From NCBI GenBank assembly GCA_036346205.1, contig JARFJB010002201.1:636001-700000 (forward strand): a stretch of DNA of 64,000 bases, written 5' to 3'. The notes under the pieces were generated by a model that saw nothing but the letters and a program-made list of their open reading frames with translations, searched no databases and was not told where the DNA came from. Each line of letters begins with the position of its first letter. Within the stretch, counting starts at the first letter, position 1. This document shows positions 11,199 through 22,944 of this stretch, in pieces. The DNA comes from Vesta saturnalis. Taxonomy: Eukaryota; Arthropoda; Insecta; Coleoptera; Lampyridae. The position numbers were made by a program, and so were the translations under genes.

Positions 11199-12014
11199 GT
11201 ATGGATTATTGTCAAGTAAGGCCAGAAGGACATAACATAGTAGCAATTGTTGCATATGCAAATCCACAAGCAGCTGCATATGCATGTAGTAAGTTGCATG
11301 GTTTTGAGTATCCCCCAGGGAAAAGGTTAATTGTGAAACCTGATTATGATCACTCGAGGGGGTTTAATGGTACTTCAGGTTCATCCGTATCTAATCTACC
11401 TCAAATGGAAACCACCCAATCTGAAATACGAAAACTTATGGAAACAATTGCACATGCAACTAACATAATTCAGACAGGGGGATTTTCTACTGGTATGTAT
11501 AGACTAATTCACTAATTAACATACATTAATTGCAATGTTTTATTTAGATTTATTAAGTCAACCAATTTTTGATAAAAAAGATATTTCGTGCAGTGCCACA
11601 TTACCTGATTTAAAACCGATGTGTAATCCAGATGCCAAAATTGTTGCAAGGTTTCTACATTTATATTTAATAAACACATATAATCTTTTATGTTGTAGAT
11701 GTTTTATTATTTGTTCACAACCACTACCTTCTTCATCTGTATTGCAAAATATATTTTGTCGTTTTGGTGATCTCATTTCTGTTTACTTATTATTTAAACG
11801 TAACTGTGGTTTTGCAAATTATGCATCCAAAGAAGCTGCGGAAAATGCCATTGTAGTAAAAATAAAATTTGTATGTTAAATGCAGTTGTATGTTTTATAT
11901 TTGTAGGTACTACATGGAGTCGAAGTCTGTGGTTCCCGGATTAAAGTCGTAGAAGCTGAAGAACGTGACGGTAGTAGTCGGAAGCGTTTACGTTTAGATG
12001 ATGAATCTAATTAA
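11199..12014 (+). CDS. RBM45-like RNA-binding protein, last four exons
   Basis: Four exons join in frame: 11199-11492, 11548-11650, 11699-11855 and 11907-12014, ending with TAA at 12012-12014. The introns are 55, 48 and 51 bases, with GT donors and AG acceptors (TTCTTTAG, TATTTAG, GTTGTAG, TTTGTAG). The first exon encodes the end of an RNA recognition motif: GHNIVAIVAYANPQAAAYA, LHGFEYPPG and RLIVKPDYD. A linker follows, and then a last RRM with RFGDLISVYLL (RNP2-side turn), NCGFANYASKEAAENAI (RNP1-like) and LHGVEVCGSRIKVVEAE. The C-terminus is short and basic, RKRLRLDDESN. The order and the linker match RBM45, a multi-RRM nuclear RNA-binding protein. The 5' exons are not in the window, possibly lying beyond the transposon-filled upstream DNA. 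GTAAGT starts one base after the stop codon, so an intron in the 3' UTR is possible. Confidence 0.85.
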
Positions 12015-12218
12015 AGTAAGTGACTAATTAGATAGGTAAGTAATACTTTTGTAAGGGTAATCGAGAATATGAGATTACAGATTACAAATAGGTTGACTGA
12101 CTTCAGCCAAAGACAAAACAGTTCGATACATTGTGACAGTGTGAATTAATAAGTGCTCATAAAATGAATAACTATCAGTTTCAGATTAGCACTTAGATTT
12201 ATACTGCTCATCAGACTA
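12015..12218. other. RBM45 3' flank
   Basis: This contains the probable 3' UTR of the RBM45-like gene. No AATAAA is evident before the start of the mariner-type element at about 12219, so polyadenylation may use a variant signal or lie beyond an intron. Confidence 0.3.
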
Positions 12219-12788
12219 TACCGGGTGGGTGTAAATCAAATAGGGGCCACCTCTGTAAGTTTTGAACAGGTTAGATTTTGTTCAAATTTTGGAGAGTTAT
12301 ATTAGTGTCAGTTTTTTTTTTTACATAAAAAAACAATGGCCTACTTCCTGTTTCACCGGAAATGACGAAAACGCTGGAAATTTAAATGGACACCCTGTTT
12401 ATTTTTACATATTTGGATTCTACGGCTTCAAATACATACAGTTCATCTGTCAAATGTCAACTCAAACGCCATTTTATTTTTTTTAACTTTAGATCGTTAT
12501 GACCAATCAAATTATAGATAATCCCCAATATTATTTTCCCTAATAATTAATTTTTGTGAAGTTTGTTAACTGTTAAAAATTACGGTTTTTTAACTGAAAC
12601 TCACTTTTATCAATAGAAACATGCGTGGGCACCCTGTATATTAAATAGTTCTTTCGCGTACCAGTAAAACGATATACATAGTAATTTCCTTAGGTCCTAA
12701 ATAAAGCAGTAATTTTTAATTTTCTATTTTTTATTAACACAACATGCTCCTGAAGCCGACTCTGTCAAGGTAATATAAAAAATTGTCA
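12219..12788 (-). mobile_element. Mariner-type element A, copy 1: 3' end and terminal region
   Basis: This 570-bp segment is the inverted counterpart of 20130-20698. Shared marks include a terminus CCGGGTG...AAATAGGGGCCACC, a GACACCCTGT block, CAGTTCATCTGTCAAATGTC, CACCCTGTATATTAAATAG and CAACATGCTCCTGAAGCCGA. In copy 2 it lies directly downstream of the transposase C-terminus. Here it is separated from its transposase (15399 onward) by the LTR element at 12790-15398. Confidence 0.75.
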
Positions 12789-12789
12789 C

Positions 12790-15398
12790 GTGGTTAAATG
12801 GGAAGCAGAGGAAAAAGAAAGGGTTTTCTACTCACCTACAGATGACACAGAAACCGTCTAGATCAGAACGGTTCGAGGGGCCAAGAAAATTCCGGGGTAA
12901 GAAGAAGGCATAAGAAGTCGCTCCCCGATAGCGTTACTTTCCGTTACCTCCGACTTCTAGATAACGATGTCTAAAGAGGTGAGTAGGGAATTAACAGGAA
13001 AGGAGAGAAAAAGGGGGAAGAGAGAATAAGAAAGAAAGTTGTAGTGTAACCCAAAAATGTAATTTTTAGAACATTTAAAAAAAGGCAGATACAGAGTCCA
13101 CCAAACGGAAGTAAATGAAGTTAAATCTTTGTTTCCTTTTATATACCAATATAAATAATGTAATAATTTATACATACCAAATAGACCCAAAATGAAATTA
13201 ATTGACGTTCGCAAGTAAAGAGGTTTTTTTTTCAAAACCCCAGAGAAAGTTATTTTTTATAATTATTTTAAAAGTTTCACTTTCGGAAATGAAAAATCTT
13301 TCATCACGTTGAAGCTGAAACGTTTTAATAACCAAAACTTATTTAAAATACACTTGTTTTATAACAACACCCCAAAAATTATATCAAAGTTAAAATATTC
13401 GTGATTCATGAATTAATTACCAAATTTTTATGGGAAGAACGGTTCAGTTGCACCAAATACTACCTGGTTACCAGTTTCTGACAGTCAGGGTTTAAATCCA
13501 GTAGTAATACTTCTATAGTGGACAAGTAGCCACGATTGCAGAAAAGAAAATTTGATCCCCTAAGATTGTAGACGGGGACACTGAAGTGGTACGAAATGCC
13601 TTCCGCTAGTCGATCGGAGGATCCGTAATTTGTTTATGGTTATACGCTTTCAGTCGTCCTTTTACAACCAAAAACTCCTTTATATCCGCAATGTTCTTGC
13701 GAGTAAGAAGTAATTTGGAACAGTAATTTTCAGAAAAGCTCAAGTAAATCTAATTAAATTCTAATTTACATCCGAAAAATCTTCGATTATAGAAATTTTA
13801 GAAGAGTTCTAAAATTTTCCGTTGCGTCGTAAAATGGCGACCGCAAAGAAGGACACAAGAAATTTAGTACCTTTTCAAAACGAAAAATTGTTAGAATTGA
13901 TTTTTTTGTTATCTATCGATAATTAATAAATGCTATTGTGTTTGAATGTACTAACACCGCCCTCTAACGGGAGTTCCATAAACTAACACAGTTATCTGTT
14001 ATTTAGTAGATCTAAACCTTTGGAGATTCGGCCATTCGTTCATAGGTGGCGTAAATATCTACTTTCGTTCAATGAAATTATAATTTGTTTGATTTACATT
14101 GCTTTATCTAACAGAATATGACATTATTTTAATAAAAAGAAATTTCCAATACAGTATGTACGATGTGTTATTTAGTAATTTATCACGTTAAATATATGTG
14201 TTAGAAATATGTTTAGCATGTTAAAAATTTTTGCTTAGTTTCTAATAATATTAAAATAGGCTCCAGTAAAATAATAACACTTCAAATAAAAATGCAATTA
14301 ATTTAAAGTTGCCTCTAATTGTGCCTTTGACTCCAGTCAGTAAAGTAGGGCTGGATCATATAGAATGATTTGCTTAATTCAATTCTGCTTGATTATTTTC
14401 ACTATACCTAATTAATAAAATTACAGTGCAATAATAATAAAACGATCTCGAGCGCCAAGTTGTTTTTATTATAATTATCGGAACAACTAAACCAATTCTG
14501 TGAACATTAAAAGCTTCTCTAAATAAAAAAAATTATATACAATTATGTTTATTTACAATTTATGTGGGATGATTAAGTAAAAAAAGGTATTAAAACTATT
14601 CTTAAGGTACAAAAAAAATCATAAGATAAATACCTTCGTTAAGTTATGTACATAAAATTTTATAACCTCTGGTATCACATGAATTGGAAACGGTCAGCTA
14701 GCTGATGTCATTCTTGCATTACTGTTGTGCAATTTTGAAATATAATGTTACCAGCCGCACCCAAACTGGAATTATCCTTATAATTTCTTCTTAAAATATA
14801 TTAATTATTTTGAAGTTTTTGTATGCAAAAATTGCAAACATACAATGGAAACGTATGCACGACATAAAATTGATTGCGTATATTAAATGTAATCAAAGTA
14901 AAATAAAAGTAGCATAATAAAAGAGATATTATAAAAGTGAAGAGATAAAAAAATAAGTGTGATCAAGTGGCTGAAAAGAGCAAATGCTTTAATTTTTAAT
15001 ATAACAAGTTAAAAGATAACTTACCATCTAACCGATGGCACTTTTACACAAAATTTAGGGAAAACCCCCAAAACAACACGCTTCCTGCATCAGCATTCGT
15101 CAGGAAGTGAAAAAAATAGAGGCTTTCAGAATAGATCATGTGGGTGTGCGTCAAAGGATTTGCGCAAAGAATTAAGTTATGACGCGTTGCGCCGCAGACT
15201 AAAAATTGGAAGTGGGAATATAAACCTTCACGAAATATATACACTTAAAAGATATGCACTATGAAGATATGCAAATTAAGTTGCCTACCTCAATCTATAT
15301 TTTCAACACTTAAAAAAACTTTTCTTATTTTTCTACTAAATGAATGAAAGATCTTAAATTACGGTATTTTTAATACAACACAAAAAAAGGTTGTTACA
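12790..15398 (-). mobile_element. LTR retrotransposon B1: one LTR plus internal remnant
   Basis: On the minus strand an LTR-like segment runs 15398 to 14461 (938 bp), starting TGTAAC and ending ACA. Two bases later comes TTGGCGCTCGAGATCG, which fits a primer-binding site. A second family member at 23816-24690 has the same start, the same GTAGGCAACTTAATTTGCAT block and the same end followed by TTGGCGTCCGAGA. Downstream of the primer site, 1.6 kb of internal sequence (14460-12790) shows no gag or pol frame. The second LTR was not found, so the copy is incomplete. It sits between the two halves of mariner-type element A copy 1. Confidence 0.65.
14461..15398 (-). repeat. LTR of element B1
   Basis: The TGT...ACA boundaries come from comparison with copy B2 at 23816-24688. 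The conserved core includes AAAAGTGCCATYGRTT(T)A near 15030-15060 and GGTTTATATTC near 15225. The U5-side end reads AAAAACA and is followed by the putative primer-binding site. Confidence 0.65.
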
Positions 15399-16249
15399 AG
15401 TTAAAAATATAAATACATATTCTAATAATTTTTATGAAAAGAGTACACAGACATACAATACTTAATTTTATCTTTGATTAATCATGTGCTCAAAATGTCC
15501 ACCACCCTCTCCAAACAGCATTGCACTCTTCTAATAAAATTTTCGTGAACTTTTTCGAACATTTCTGGTGTTATACTTTTAAATGCTTCTCTAACCCTAT
15601 ATTTTAGATTATCCAGGGTTGTAACTGGCGTAGCATATACTTTGTTTTGATATAGGCCCACACAAAAAAGTCTAGACCGTTTGTGCCGATCCAGTTATCC
15701 TCAAACCGTACACTCAAATAGTCGGTTACTAATCTGGCATTGTGGGCCCCACATCCGTCCTGCTGACAGTACATGTCGCTTCTTTCTATTAATGGTAAAT
15801 TCGCTAACTCATCTTCTATTTCGTTTATTAGAAAATACAAATATCTTTCACTGTTTAGTGGTTCGTCAAAAAATATCGGTCAATAATATGATTGTTTTTT
15901 ATTCCAGCCCAAACGTTAAAACCAAATCTTTCTTGAAAACTCCGTTGTCGCATTAAATGCCTAATATCTGCAGTTGTACCTATTTAACATTCCATTATTA
16001 GTAAAACGACTTTCGTCCAAAAATAAAATTTGTTTATGTAAACCCCTATCATTCCGGTAATTGTCTATTACCCAGTTGGAAAATTCCAATCTTGGAGGAT
16101 CATCTTCGTATAGGTGTTGATGCAGTTCATATAACTTTTGAACTTATGTGTTTTCAAAATGTTATGTACGGGCTGGCGACTAATTGCTTCATTATGCGCA
16201 TTTTCCTTGGTGGATCCCGTAGGATGTAAATCCTCAAAAGCTTAACCTA
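15399..16249 (-). pseudogene. Mariner-type element A copy 1 transposase, C-terminal part
   Basis: On the minus strand, from 16245 down: FEDLHPTGSTKENAHNEA, PVHNILKTHKFKSY (helix-turn-helix linker), and then the catalytic half. The second acidic motif is CQQDGCGAHNARLVTDYL (about 15770). The frame then jumps from NWIGTNG to LDFFVWAYIK. The usual WPARSPDLTP, which contains the third catalytic Asp, is deleted. The C-terminal CLERGGGHFEH-type coding end is recognisable at 15490-15530. The N-terminal part lies on the far side of piggyBac 2 (19500-19870). It is broken by frameshifts as well as by insertions. Confidence 0.8.
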
Positions 16250-16449
16250 TTAACGTCCAGTGTCTTCATTTGAGAACAGCTGTTATAGGTGGGCATAGCG
16301 TAAACATCGTCGAACAAACAACAGCAGCTAGACGTGGAGCGTTAGTACCAATTGTACTGTGATGCTAGTGGCACGCTACGAAGCATGGAAGTTACATATT
16401 TGATCTAAAATATCGTCCATTTTATTGCAGTTTTTTTGTCACGTGCCGG

Positions 16450-17754
16450 ATGAACCAAGACAAATTACCACTGTTATCATTTGCTAAGAGAAAAAGAGAT
16501 AAATCTGAAGCAAACTATGAAACTGAGGACTTTGAAGATTACCAACAGATGTTTGAAGTTATAAGAGAACAATTATTATCGAATGCTACACCTATGGAAA
16601 GTTTCAAATATTTTTTTGACGATGCCGTTTATGATTTACTGGTCACAGAGACAATACGATATGCAGGAACGTTTTAGACAATGGGGTATTTTCCATGAGA
16701 ACTTGTCAATTGATGAGATGATTGTGAAGTGTTATGGACATCGCCCAATAAAACAGTTTATAAAAGCAAAACCAATAAGATTCGGTTTCAAACTGTGGGT
16801 TCTCAGCGGCGATAACGGATATTGCTACAAGTTTTCACTTTATTGTGGTAAAGAGTGTACAGACCTACCTAACCAACCCAAAGCACCTTTAGGAACCAAA
16901 GTTGTCACAAATATGTTAGAAGTAATTGAAAACCTTAGGAGACATAAAGTGTATTTCGATAACTTTTTCACAAGTTATAATCTCCTTTTGCTCAAAAAGA
17001 CTTTCGTGCTACTGGTACAGTCTCGGAAAACAGAACCGCAAAATGTCATACGACTTCAACAAAGACTTTAGAAAAAGAACCTCAAGGATCATATGTCTGG
17101 CGATTTGACCACAACAATAAAATTCTTGTTTGCAAATGGAATGACAATAAATGTTTCTCACTTGCTACCAATTATGATACATTCACTCTTGTAACGCAAG
17201 TACAAAGATGGAAAAGGCAGGAAAAGAAAAAAATACCAATACCACAGTCACAACTGGTTACTAATTACAATAAATATATGGGTGGTGTTGACCACCATGA
17301 TTGGCCCCTAGAGACACATCACATTTCTGTAAGAGGGAAAAAATGGTATTGGTGCCTCTTCACCAGGATGATAGACATGGCTATTGTAAATGGGTGCGTT
17401 CTTTACAATATGGTGCACAAGGGACAAAAGAGGATGTCAATAAAAGAATTTCGTATGGAGATTGCCTATCCCTATTTGAATTATGGCCATGGCTTGAAAA
17501 TTGATCGTGGACGACCGTCCAGTCTTCCAAGTACATCCAGAACAATTGGACCAGAAAACATAAAGTTCGACGGAAAAAACCACTCTATTGGCAAAAGGGA
17601 AAAACAAAAAAGATGTCAAATGATTAACTGTACAGGAAAACTACGAACATTTTGTCAAAAATGTAATATTACGCTTTGCTTGCCTGGTCGTTTCAACGAT
17701 TTTCACAAAAAAAAAGTAACTCATAAACCCTTATTTTCATATGAATCAAAATAA
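16450..17754 (+). pseudogene. piggyBac 2 transposase with internal deletion
   Basis: Segment 16450-16677 is the N-terminal part ending DLLVTETIRYAGTF. At about 16670 the sequence jumps to another frame at RQWGIFHENLSIDEMIVKC, so roughly 140 residues between them are missing. The core then reads HRPIKQFIKAKPIRFGFKLW, YFDNFFTSYNLL and, after a one-base slip in CAAAAAGAC at 16995-17001, FRATGTVSENRT, KWNDNKCFSLAT and MGGVDHHDW. The C-terminal finger is CQMINC...CQKC...CLP...FH, ending at 17754. The three acidic motifs (SIDE, FDNFF, GGVDHHD) are all present. The deletion and the slip make it a pseudogene, but the second half is otherwise well preserved. Confidence 0.92.
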
Positions 17755-17829
17755 ACTTACACATTTTTTTGATTTTTTTTATATCATATTTAAATGTTCC
17801 CCCGAACTAGTACCAATCCTATCTAAGCT

Positions 17830-19306
17830 CTATATGTATGTCTTCTGGGGAATTCCCTTCATCATGGAAGTTAGCAAATGTTCAACCTATTCCCAAAAAA
17901 GGCGATAAGACCGATCCCTCAAACTACCGACCAATTGCCATCACTTCCATTTTGTCTAAAATCATGGAAAAAGCCATCAATCAGCAACTGCTCACGTTCC
18001 TTGAAACTAACAAACTCCTTAGTGACCACCAATATGGGTTTAGGCAAAGTCGTTCAACAGGTGATCTTCTTTCATATGTGACCCAAGTTTGGAACAATAC
18101 AGTAGAGCAGTCCGGTGAAACAGTTGTAGTCGCTTTAGATATCTTAAAGGCATTTGACCAAGTTTGGCATAAGTTTTACTTGCCAAACTCACCTCGTTGG
18201 GTTAAATGATACGCTCGTCAACTGGGTTTCTAGTTTCCTTGATAAAGACGAATACGTGTCGTAGTTGATGGCTTTTTTCAAAAAAGTTAGCATTAACGCG
18301 GGCGTACCACAGGGATCCGTTATAGCGCCTACACTTTTCTGCTGTACATAAATGACCTTATTTCTTCAACAACTAACTCCATCCATTGCTTTGCTGACGA
18401 TAGCACTTCTCACTGTAGTTCATCTCAGTCTACTCATAGTGATAATCCACCTTCTATGTCAAGTCAAGAAATTGGCAAATTCAATCAACAAAGACATTCC
18501 CCATTCTCGAATGGGGAAGCAATAATCTAGTTAAATTTAATGCTAACAAAACTCAGTGTTGCCTTATGTCCGCCAAAAAGATCGATCATTTCCTGTTGTA
18601 AGTATGAATGGCTCAGTTTTAAGTTTTCAGACTCTTACTCTGTTGGGTATGACTGTATCTTCAAATCTCTCATGGGTTGACCATCTTCTGTCAGCTACCA
18701 AAACAGCTGCTCGTAAAATAGGCTTTTGTACAGATCTAAGCAGTATTTTACCTCTCGACAACTCCTGCTGTATAAGGCCCAAATTCGGCCTCATCTGAAA
18801 TATAATTCTCACCTCTGGGTTAGTGCTCCCCAATACGCTCTCTCTATCGTTGATCGTATTCAAAGAGAGCGATAAGGCTTATAAATGACCAGTCCTTTAC
18901 TTCTCACATACAGTCCCTTGAGCATAGAAAGATGGTTTCAGTTCTTTCTTTGTATTATCGTTATTACAACGGCTATTGTGCTGCTGAATTATATTCTTTG
19001 ATACCATCTCGGGCCATCTTTGCGAGAAACACTCAGTTCGCCCATTCACATCATCAGTATGCAGTACAAATCTCCACTTGTCGTACCAAAAGGGCGCAAT
19101 CCACATTTTTCTACACGGCTTCTAAACTCTGGAATGATCTCCCTAGTTCCTGATTTCCTCTCACTTATGATATGAGAAAATTTAAGGTAGCTGTTCATTG
19201 GCATCTATTGGCAATTCATTATCCCTCTATCCATCCTCCTAAGTGTTACTGAGTGCTTTAGCACGATAGGCCAAATTAGTCTGTTCAGGTCCACAATCAT
19301 AAAAAA
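17830..19306 (+). pseudogene. Jockey-like non-LTR retrotransposon, 5'-truncated (copy E1)
   Basis: Reverse transcriptase blocks are visible: FPSSWKLANVQPIPKKGDK, NYRPIAITSILSKIMEK, DHQYGFRQSRSTGDLL, the catalytic VVALDILKAFDQVWH (about 18130), GVPQGSVIAPTLF (about 18302) and HCFADDST, the FADD catalytic box (about 18385). A C-terminal region with KAARKIG-like and SYDMRKFKVAVHWHLL readings extends to about 19250. The 3' UTR, ending CTGTTCAGGTCCACAATC and a short A-run, matches a second copy at 24818-24957. Several frameshifts follow 18200. The endonuclease half is missing, as in a typical truncated insertion, which landed inside piggyBac 2. Confidence 0.85.
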
Positions 19307-19307
19307 A

Positions 19308-19308
<1 letters not shown>

Positions 19309-19351
<43 letters not shown>
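19309..19351. repeat. (TA)n microsatellite
   Basis: A run of alternating TA follows the A-tail of non-LTR copy E1. It gives spurious Tyr-Ile frames. Confidence 0.95.
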
Positions 19352-19353
<2 letters not shown>

Positions 19354-19499
19354 AGCGTCCTCATATGAGGACAACTGTTGTTAGAAAAACTTGATAACTT
19401 AATTTCCAAATAATATTTCTCTACACTTACTGATCCAAAATATAGTAGGAATATGTAAAAAAAATAGTTAATTTCGAAAAAAATTAATTTGGGCGTTAA

Positions 19500-19870
19500 T
19501 GTGTTAAACATCTACTTCTCTATTTTCACTAAAAACATATTTATCTTCATTATCTTCATGATTCAGTTGATCTTCGACTTTTGAAAAATGATGTCGTTTC
19601 ACATGATTTATCTATCGGGAAATCGTTCGGCATACAACAATGCCGCCCGAACAGATTTTTTTTGCACTCAATATATCAACATGTCAACTTTGTCATTTTG
19701 AGAATAACGGAATAAATTGCTATTTTGGATATAAAAACTAATTATTAATTACCAACACTTGTAGAGATATTGTAAATAACTTAGACTAACAAAATGACAT
19801 TTTTGGCTGCCAACTTATTCCAAATAAACGCTAATGACTTTAAGTCAATATCATCGATTCCTTTGATTTT
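19500..19870 (-). pseudogene. Mariner-type element A copy 1 transposase, N-terminal part
   Basis: On the minus strand this reads KVDMLIY and then VRAALLYAERFPDR, the N-terminal motif of the long-TIR IS630-type transposases. It then reaches MFNTLIG, which crosses the TTAA into FEDLHPTG at 16245. The continuation across the piggyBac insertion confirms that both halves are one gene. Confidence 0.7.
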
Positions 19871-19949
19871 TGTTAAAATATTTATGCCGTTTATTTAAAT
19901 ATCACAAAAGAAAGATTTAGACATGATAGGTGTATATAACGTCCTTGTA

Positions 19950-20698
19950 CTCTTTCCAGCTAAATTTGTCAACTCTGGGTAATCTAAAATATAGGGTTAG
20001 AGAAGTATCTAACAGTAATGTTCCAAATGTGCATCAAAATTTCTGTTAGAAGAATGTAATGCTGTTTGGAAGAGGGTGGTGGCCATTTTGAACACATAAT
20101 TAAAGATAGAATTTTTACATTACTTTACAGAATCGGTTTCAGGAGCATGTTGTGTTAATAAAAACTATAAAACTAAAAATTACTGCTATATTTAGGAACT
20201 AAGGAAATTACTATGTATTTCATTTCACTGCTACTTGAAAGAGCTATTTAATATACAGGGTGGCCTATTTATGTTTATATTGGGAAAAGTGAGTTCCCGT
20301 TAAAAAACCGTAATTTTTAAATTTAATCGTTAAAAAACTTCACAAAAATTAATTATTAGGAAAAATAATATGGGGGTAATTGTAGTCAATTATCTATAAT
20401 TTAGTTGACGTCATAACGATCTAAAATTAAAAAAATATTTAAAAAAACTAAAATGGCGTTTGAGTTGACATTTGACAGATGAACTGTATGTATTTAAAGC
20501 CGTAAAATCCAAATATGTAAAATATACAGGGTATTCCATTTATATTTTCAGCTTTTGCGTCATTTCCGGTGAGACCGGAAGTAGGCCATATTGTTTTTTT
20601 ATGTAAAAAAATCTCAAATTAGCTACAATATAACCCACCAAAATGTGAACAAAATCTACAATCTTACAAGGGTGACCCCTAATTGATTAACATCCAGT
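19950..20698 (+). mobile_element. Mariner-type element A copy 2, 3' end only
   Basis: Plus-strand decayed coding sequence for the last approximately 50 residues of the transposase (TLxNLKYRVRE, then CCLEEGGGHFEHI) is followed by about 570 bp of 3' sequence that matches 12219-12788 inverted. It ends at AATTGATTAACATCCAG before TATACC. The rest of the element is missing. Confidence 0.7.
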
Positions 20699-22944
20699 AT
20701 ACCTACTATAATAACATTACTTGGTTAACTTATTTCATTTTTCCGTAGCTTGAACATTAAACATAACAAGGACAGACCTACTGTTTAAAAAAGAACAATT
20801 ACAAGATAGACGCTAGGAACTGATGATCTATTAATGTATACTTACTCGTAATTACTAGCACAATTTTAATTCTTAACAATTTATTACAGACTACTTACAA
20901 TTATTGTTTCTTTAATACTGTGTGTTAATTTAATTCTTTTTAATAAATGTTTTAATATTTTTGTGTTTTTTATTTTTTTGTAATATTGAAAATGTAAAAG
21001 CTGTCCCAATTATATTCAGTAATACTTTTGGCTAACAAAATTGATGTAAATGATTGTTGGTTGCATAAAATAAATTATGGCAACAATCCAGTATATAGTG
21101 TATATTTAAACTGCATTTAGACCCATTTATCCCTCCATTCTACTTACATGCAAGAGTACATTGATAACACGCTCTTAAGCCAATTGACATAGTAAAATGA
21201 TTTAATCTAAGCTGTTCGTATTTGTGTGATGATGCACTGATAACTATGGATTGCATTTAAAATAGAACTTTTATCATTTTGCTTTGGATACCATGAAGAA
21301 TTGGGTTAATCATAAATAATAGTATTGGCAGCCTAGTCATCATAAATAATCTATAACTAAACATTTGTAATTCGAATTGGGTTCTGTAAGGGGTGTTATT
21401 TATTCAAATCAAGATAAAAATTGATTTTTTTACTCTGTCATTAAAAGAAAATGTAATACAAGTTGGATGTTATAGAGGTTGTGTAGGTTTGTCTTTAACT
21501 AAAGGAAGTGATGTGAAACATATAAGGGGTAGATGAACGTTATCTACAGACACTTGCACATTTTGTACGATAACCATTTATATTTGACAGTGAGGTGAAC
21601 AGTCGAGTTTAAACATTTGTTAAGAAAGCTCCAATGCGACTCGGGACCAAATTCGTTAATAAAGCTGAAGTTTGTGAACAATAGTGTGATAGCAAGGTTT
21701 GATCTACTTGGTCAAGGTAGATTGGCCTTAGTTTGTGTAAGTGCGACAAAATAAAGGGATTGCTATTAAAACACTTACCTGAAGTGCTGAATGTAACTGC
21801 ACAAATAAAAAAAACCTCAACCACATTGAGGAATAAACATTAATTTTGCTTTTGTCGTTATATTGTGCTGCTTTTGTTGTCATATCACTCGGCTTTAGTT
21901 GTAACCGCTAATGTGGTTTTGAAAAAGCTCTTCGTTTATTGTTAATGAAACTGATTTGCATAACGTTGTTGTGAGTTTATATGTGAATTTCATACCTAAT
22001 TGTGGATGAAAACTGCGGTAATTCGACTGGGAAAGAGCCAAACGCTACTAATTTGAATTAACAGTGAAAAGAAACTATATTGTTAATTTTCATTTTATGG
22101 GTATAAAACTTGAACTATAAAACTTTTGTTTAATTCGGAAGTAAATGTAATAAACATGTATAATTTAAACTGAAATTGTGAATTTCTTGTCAAATTTATA
22201 ACGAACTGTAAGAGGAGCAAAAATACGAAATTTGTTTTAAAGCCACGCTATTCGAAGGTTAGTAACCTCTTCAAACTTGCTGAGGTATGAAATCACTGAT
22301 AACTTTACACTCGGATATGCAACAATTTTTCCAAATTAATTGATGATTAAGAATTATGATTATAAATTTAAACTTGGTGAAAGAATTGTTCTATAACCTT
22401 TCCCTACTTAACCATTTTATGCTGAGCTAGTCCAGTAAGTAAAAAGTACGAAAGGTAAGTCCAAGCATACTACCTGGAAAATTGGAAACAAAGAAGTATC
22501 GAACCTTACTACGAACCTGAAAGTTTGTAACAACAATTGTAACTTTCGTTGCAGTTCGAATCACAACAATAACAATCTTGTTCGAGATCATTTGCAAATT
22601 TCGAGTATTGCCTCTTGTTGTCACTATATCTCACATAAAGATTAAAAAAAGGTAAGAATGCAGTTATTTACACTAATCAATTCTGACGTTTAAAATTTTG
22701 AAAAATCAAAATGCAGCTTCAATAAAACTCCTTACCTTCTATGACGATCACAACTTTGCAAAATTATTTGTAAAAAGTCACTGGTTTTTATCTATAATTA
22801 TTATGTAAGACGGTATAATTTGTGCCCTGAGGGACAGATATAATTTTGTTAATTCTGTAAAAGTAATAAAAGGCGCAGAAATAAACTCTGGCCAGAAATT
22901 AGTAGCGGCACACAAGATTTTATACAAGAAAACCATCATCAACA
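20699..22944. other. 2.2 kb with nothing recognised
   Basis: It is AT-rich with many short open frames (for example 21609-21824 and 22427-22624, minus strand), none with a family motif or plausible start context. It may be old intergenic or intronic DNA. The left edge is the terminus of element A copy 2 and the right edge is the start of a non-LTR element. Confidence 0.3.

Larger units (their letters stand above)
16250..19499 (+). mobile_element. piggyBac 2, with a non-LTR retrotransposon inside
   Basis: TTAA occurs at 16250-16253 and 19496-19499. Just inside, the left end reads CGTCCA and the right end, read inward, CGCCCA. Subterminal blocks CCAGTGTCTTCATTTGAGAA on the left and CCAGCGTCCTCATATGAGGA near the right are variants of one palindromic box. 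The transposase is at 16450-17754. About 1.5 kb of non-LTR sequence (17.8-19.3 kb) and a (TA)n tract separate it from the right end. It was inserted in element A copy 1, whose frame resumes at 19500. Confidence 0.75.

Noticed and set aside
21609..21824. 71-residue minus-strand open frame in an otherwise empty region.
   Set aside because: No motif, no conserved neighbour, and expected by chance in AT-rich DNA with few stops on this strand.
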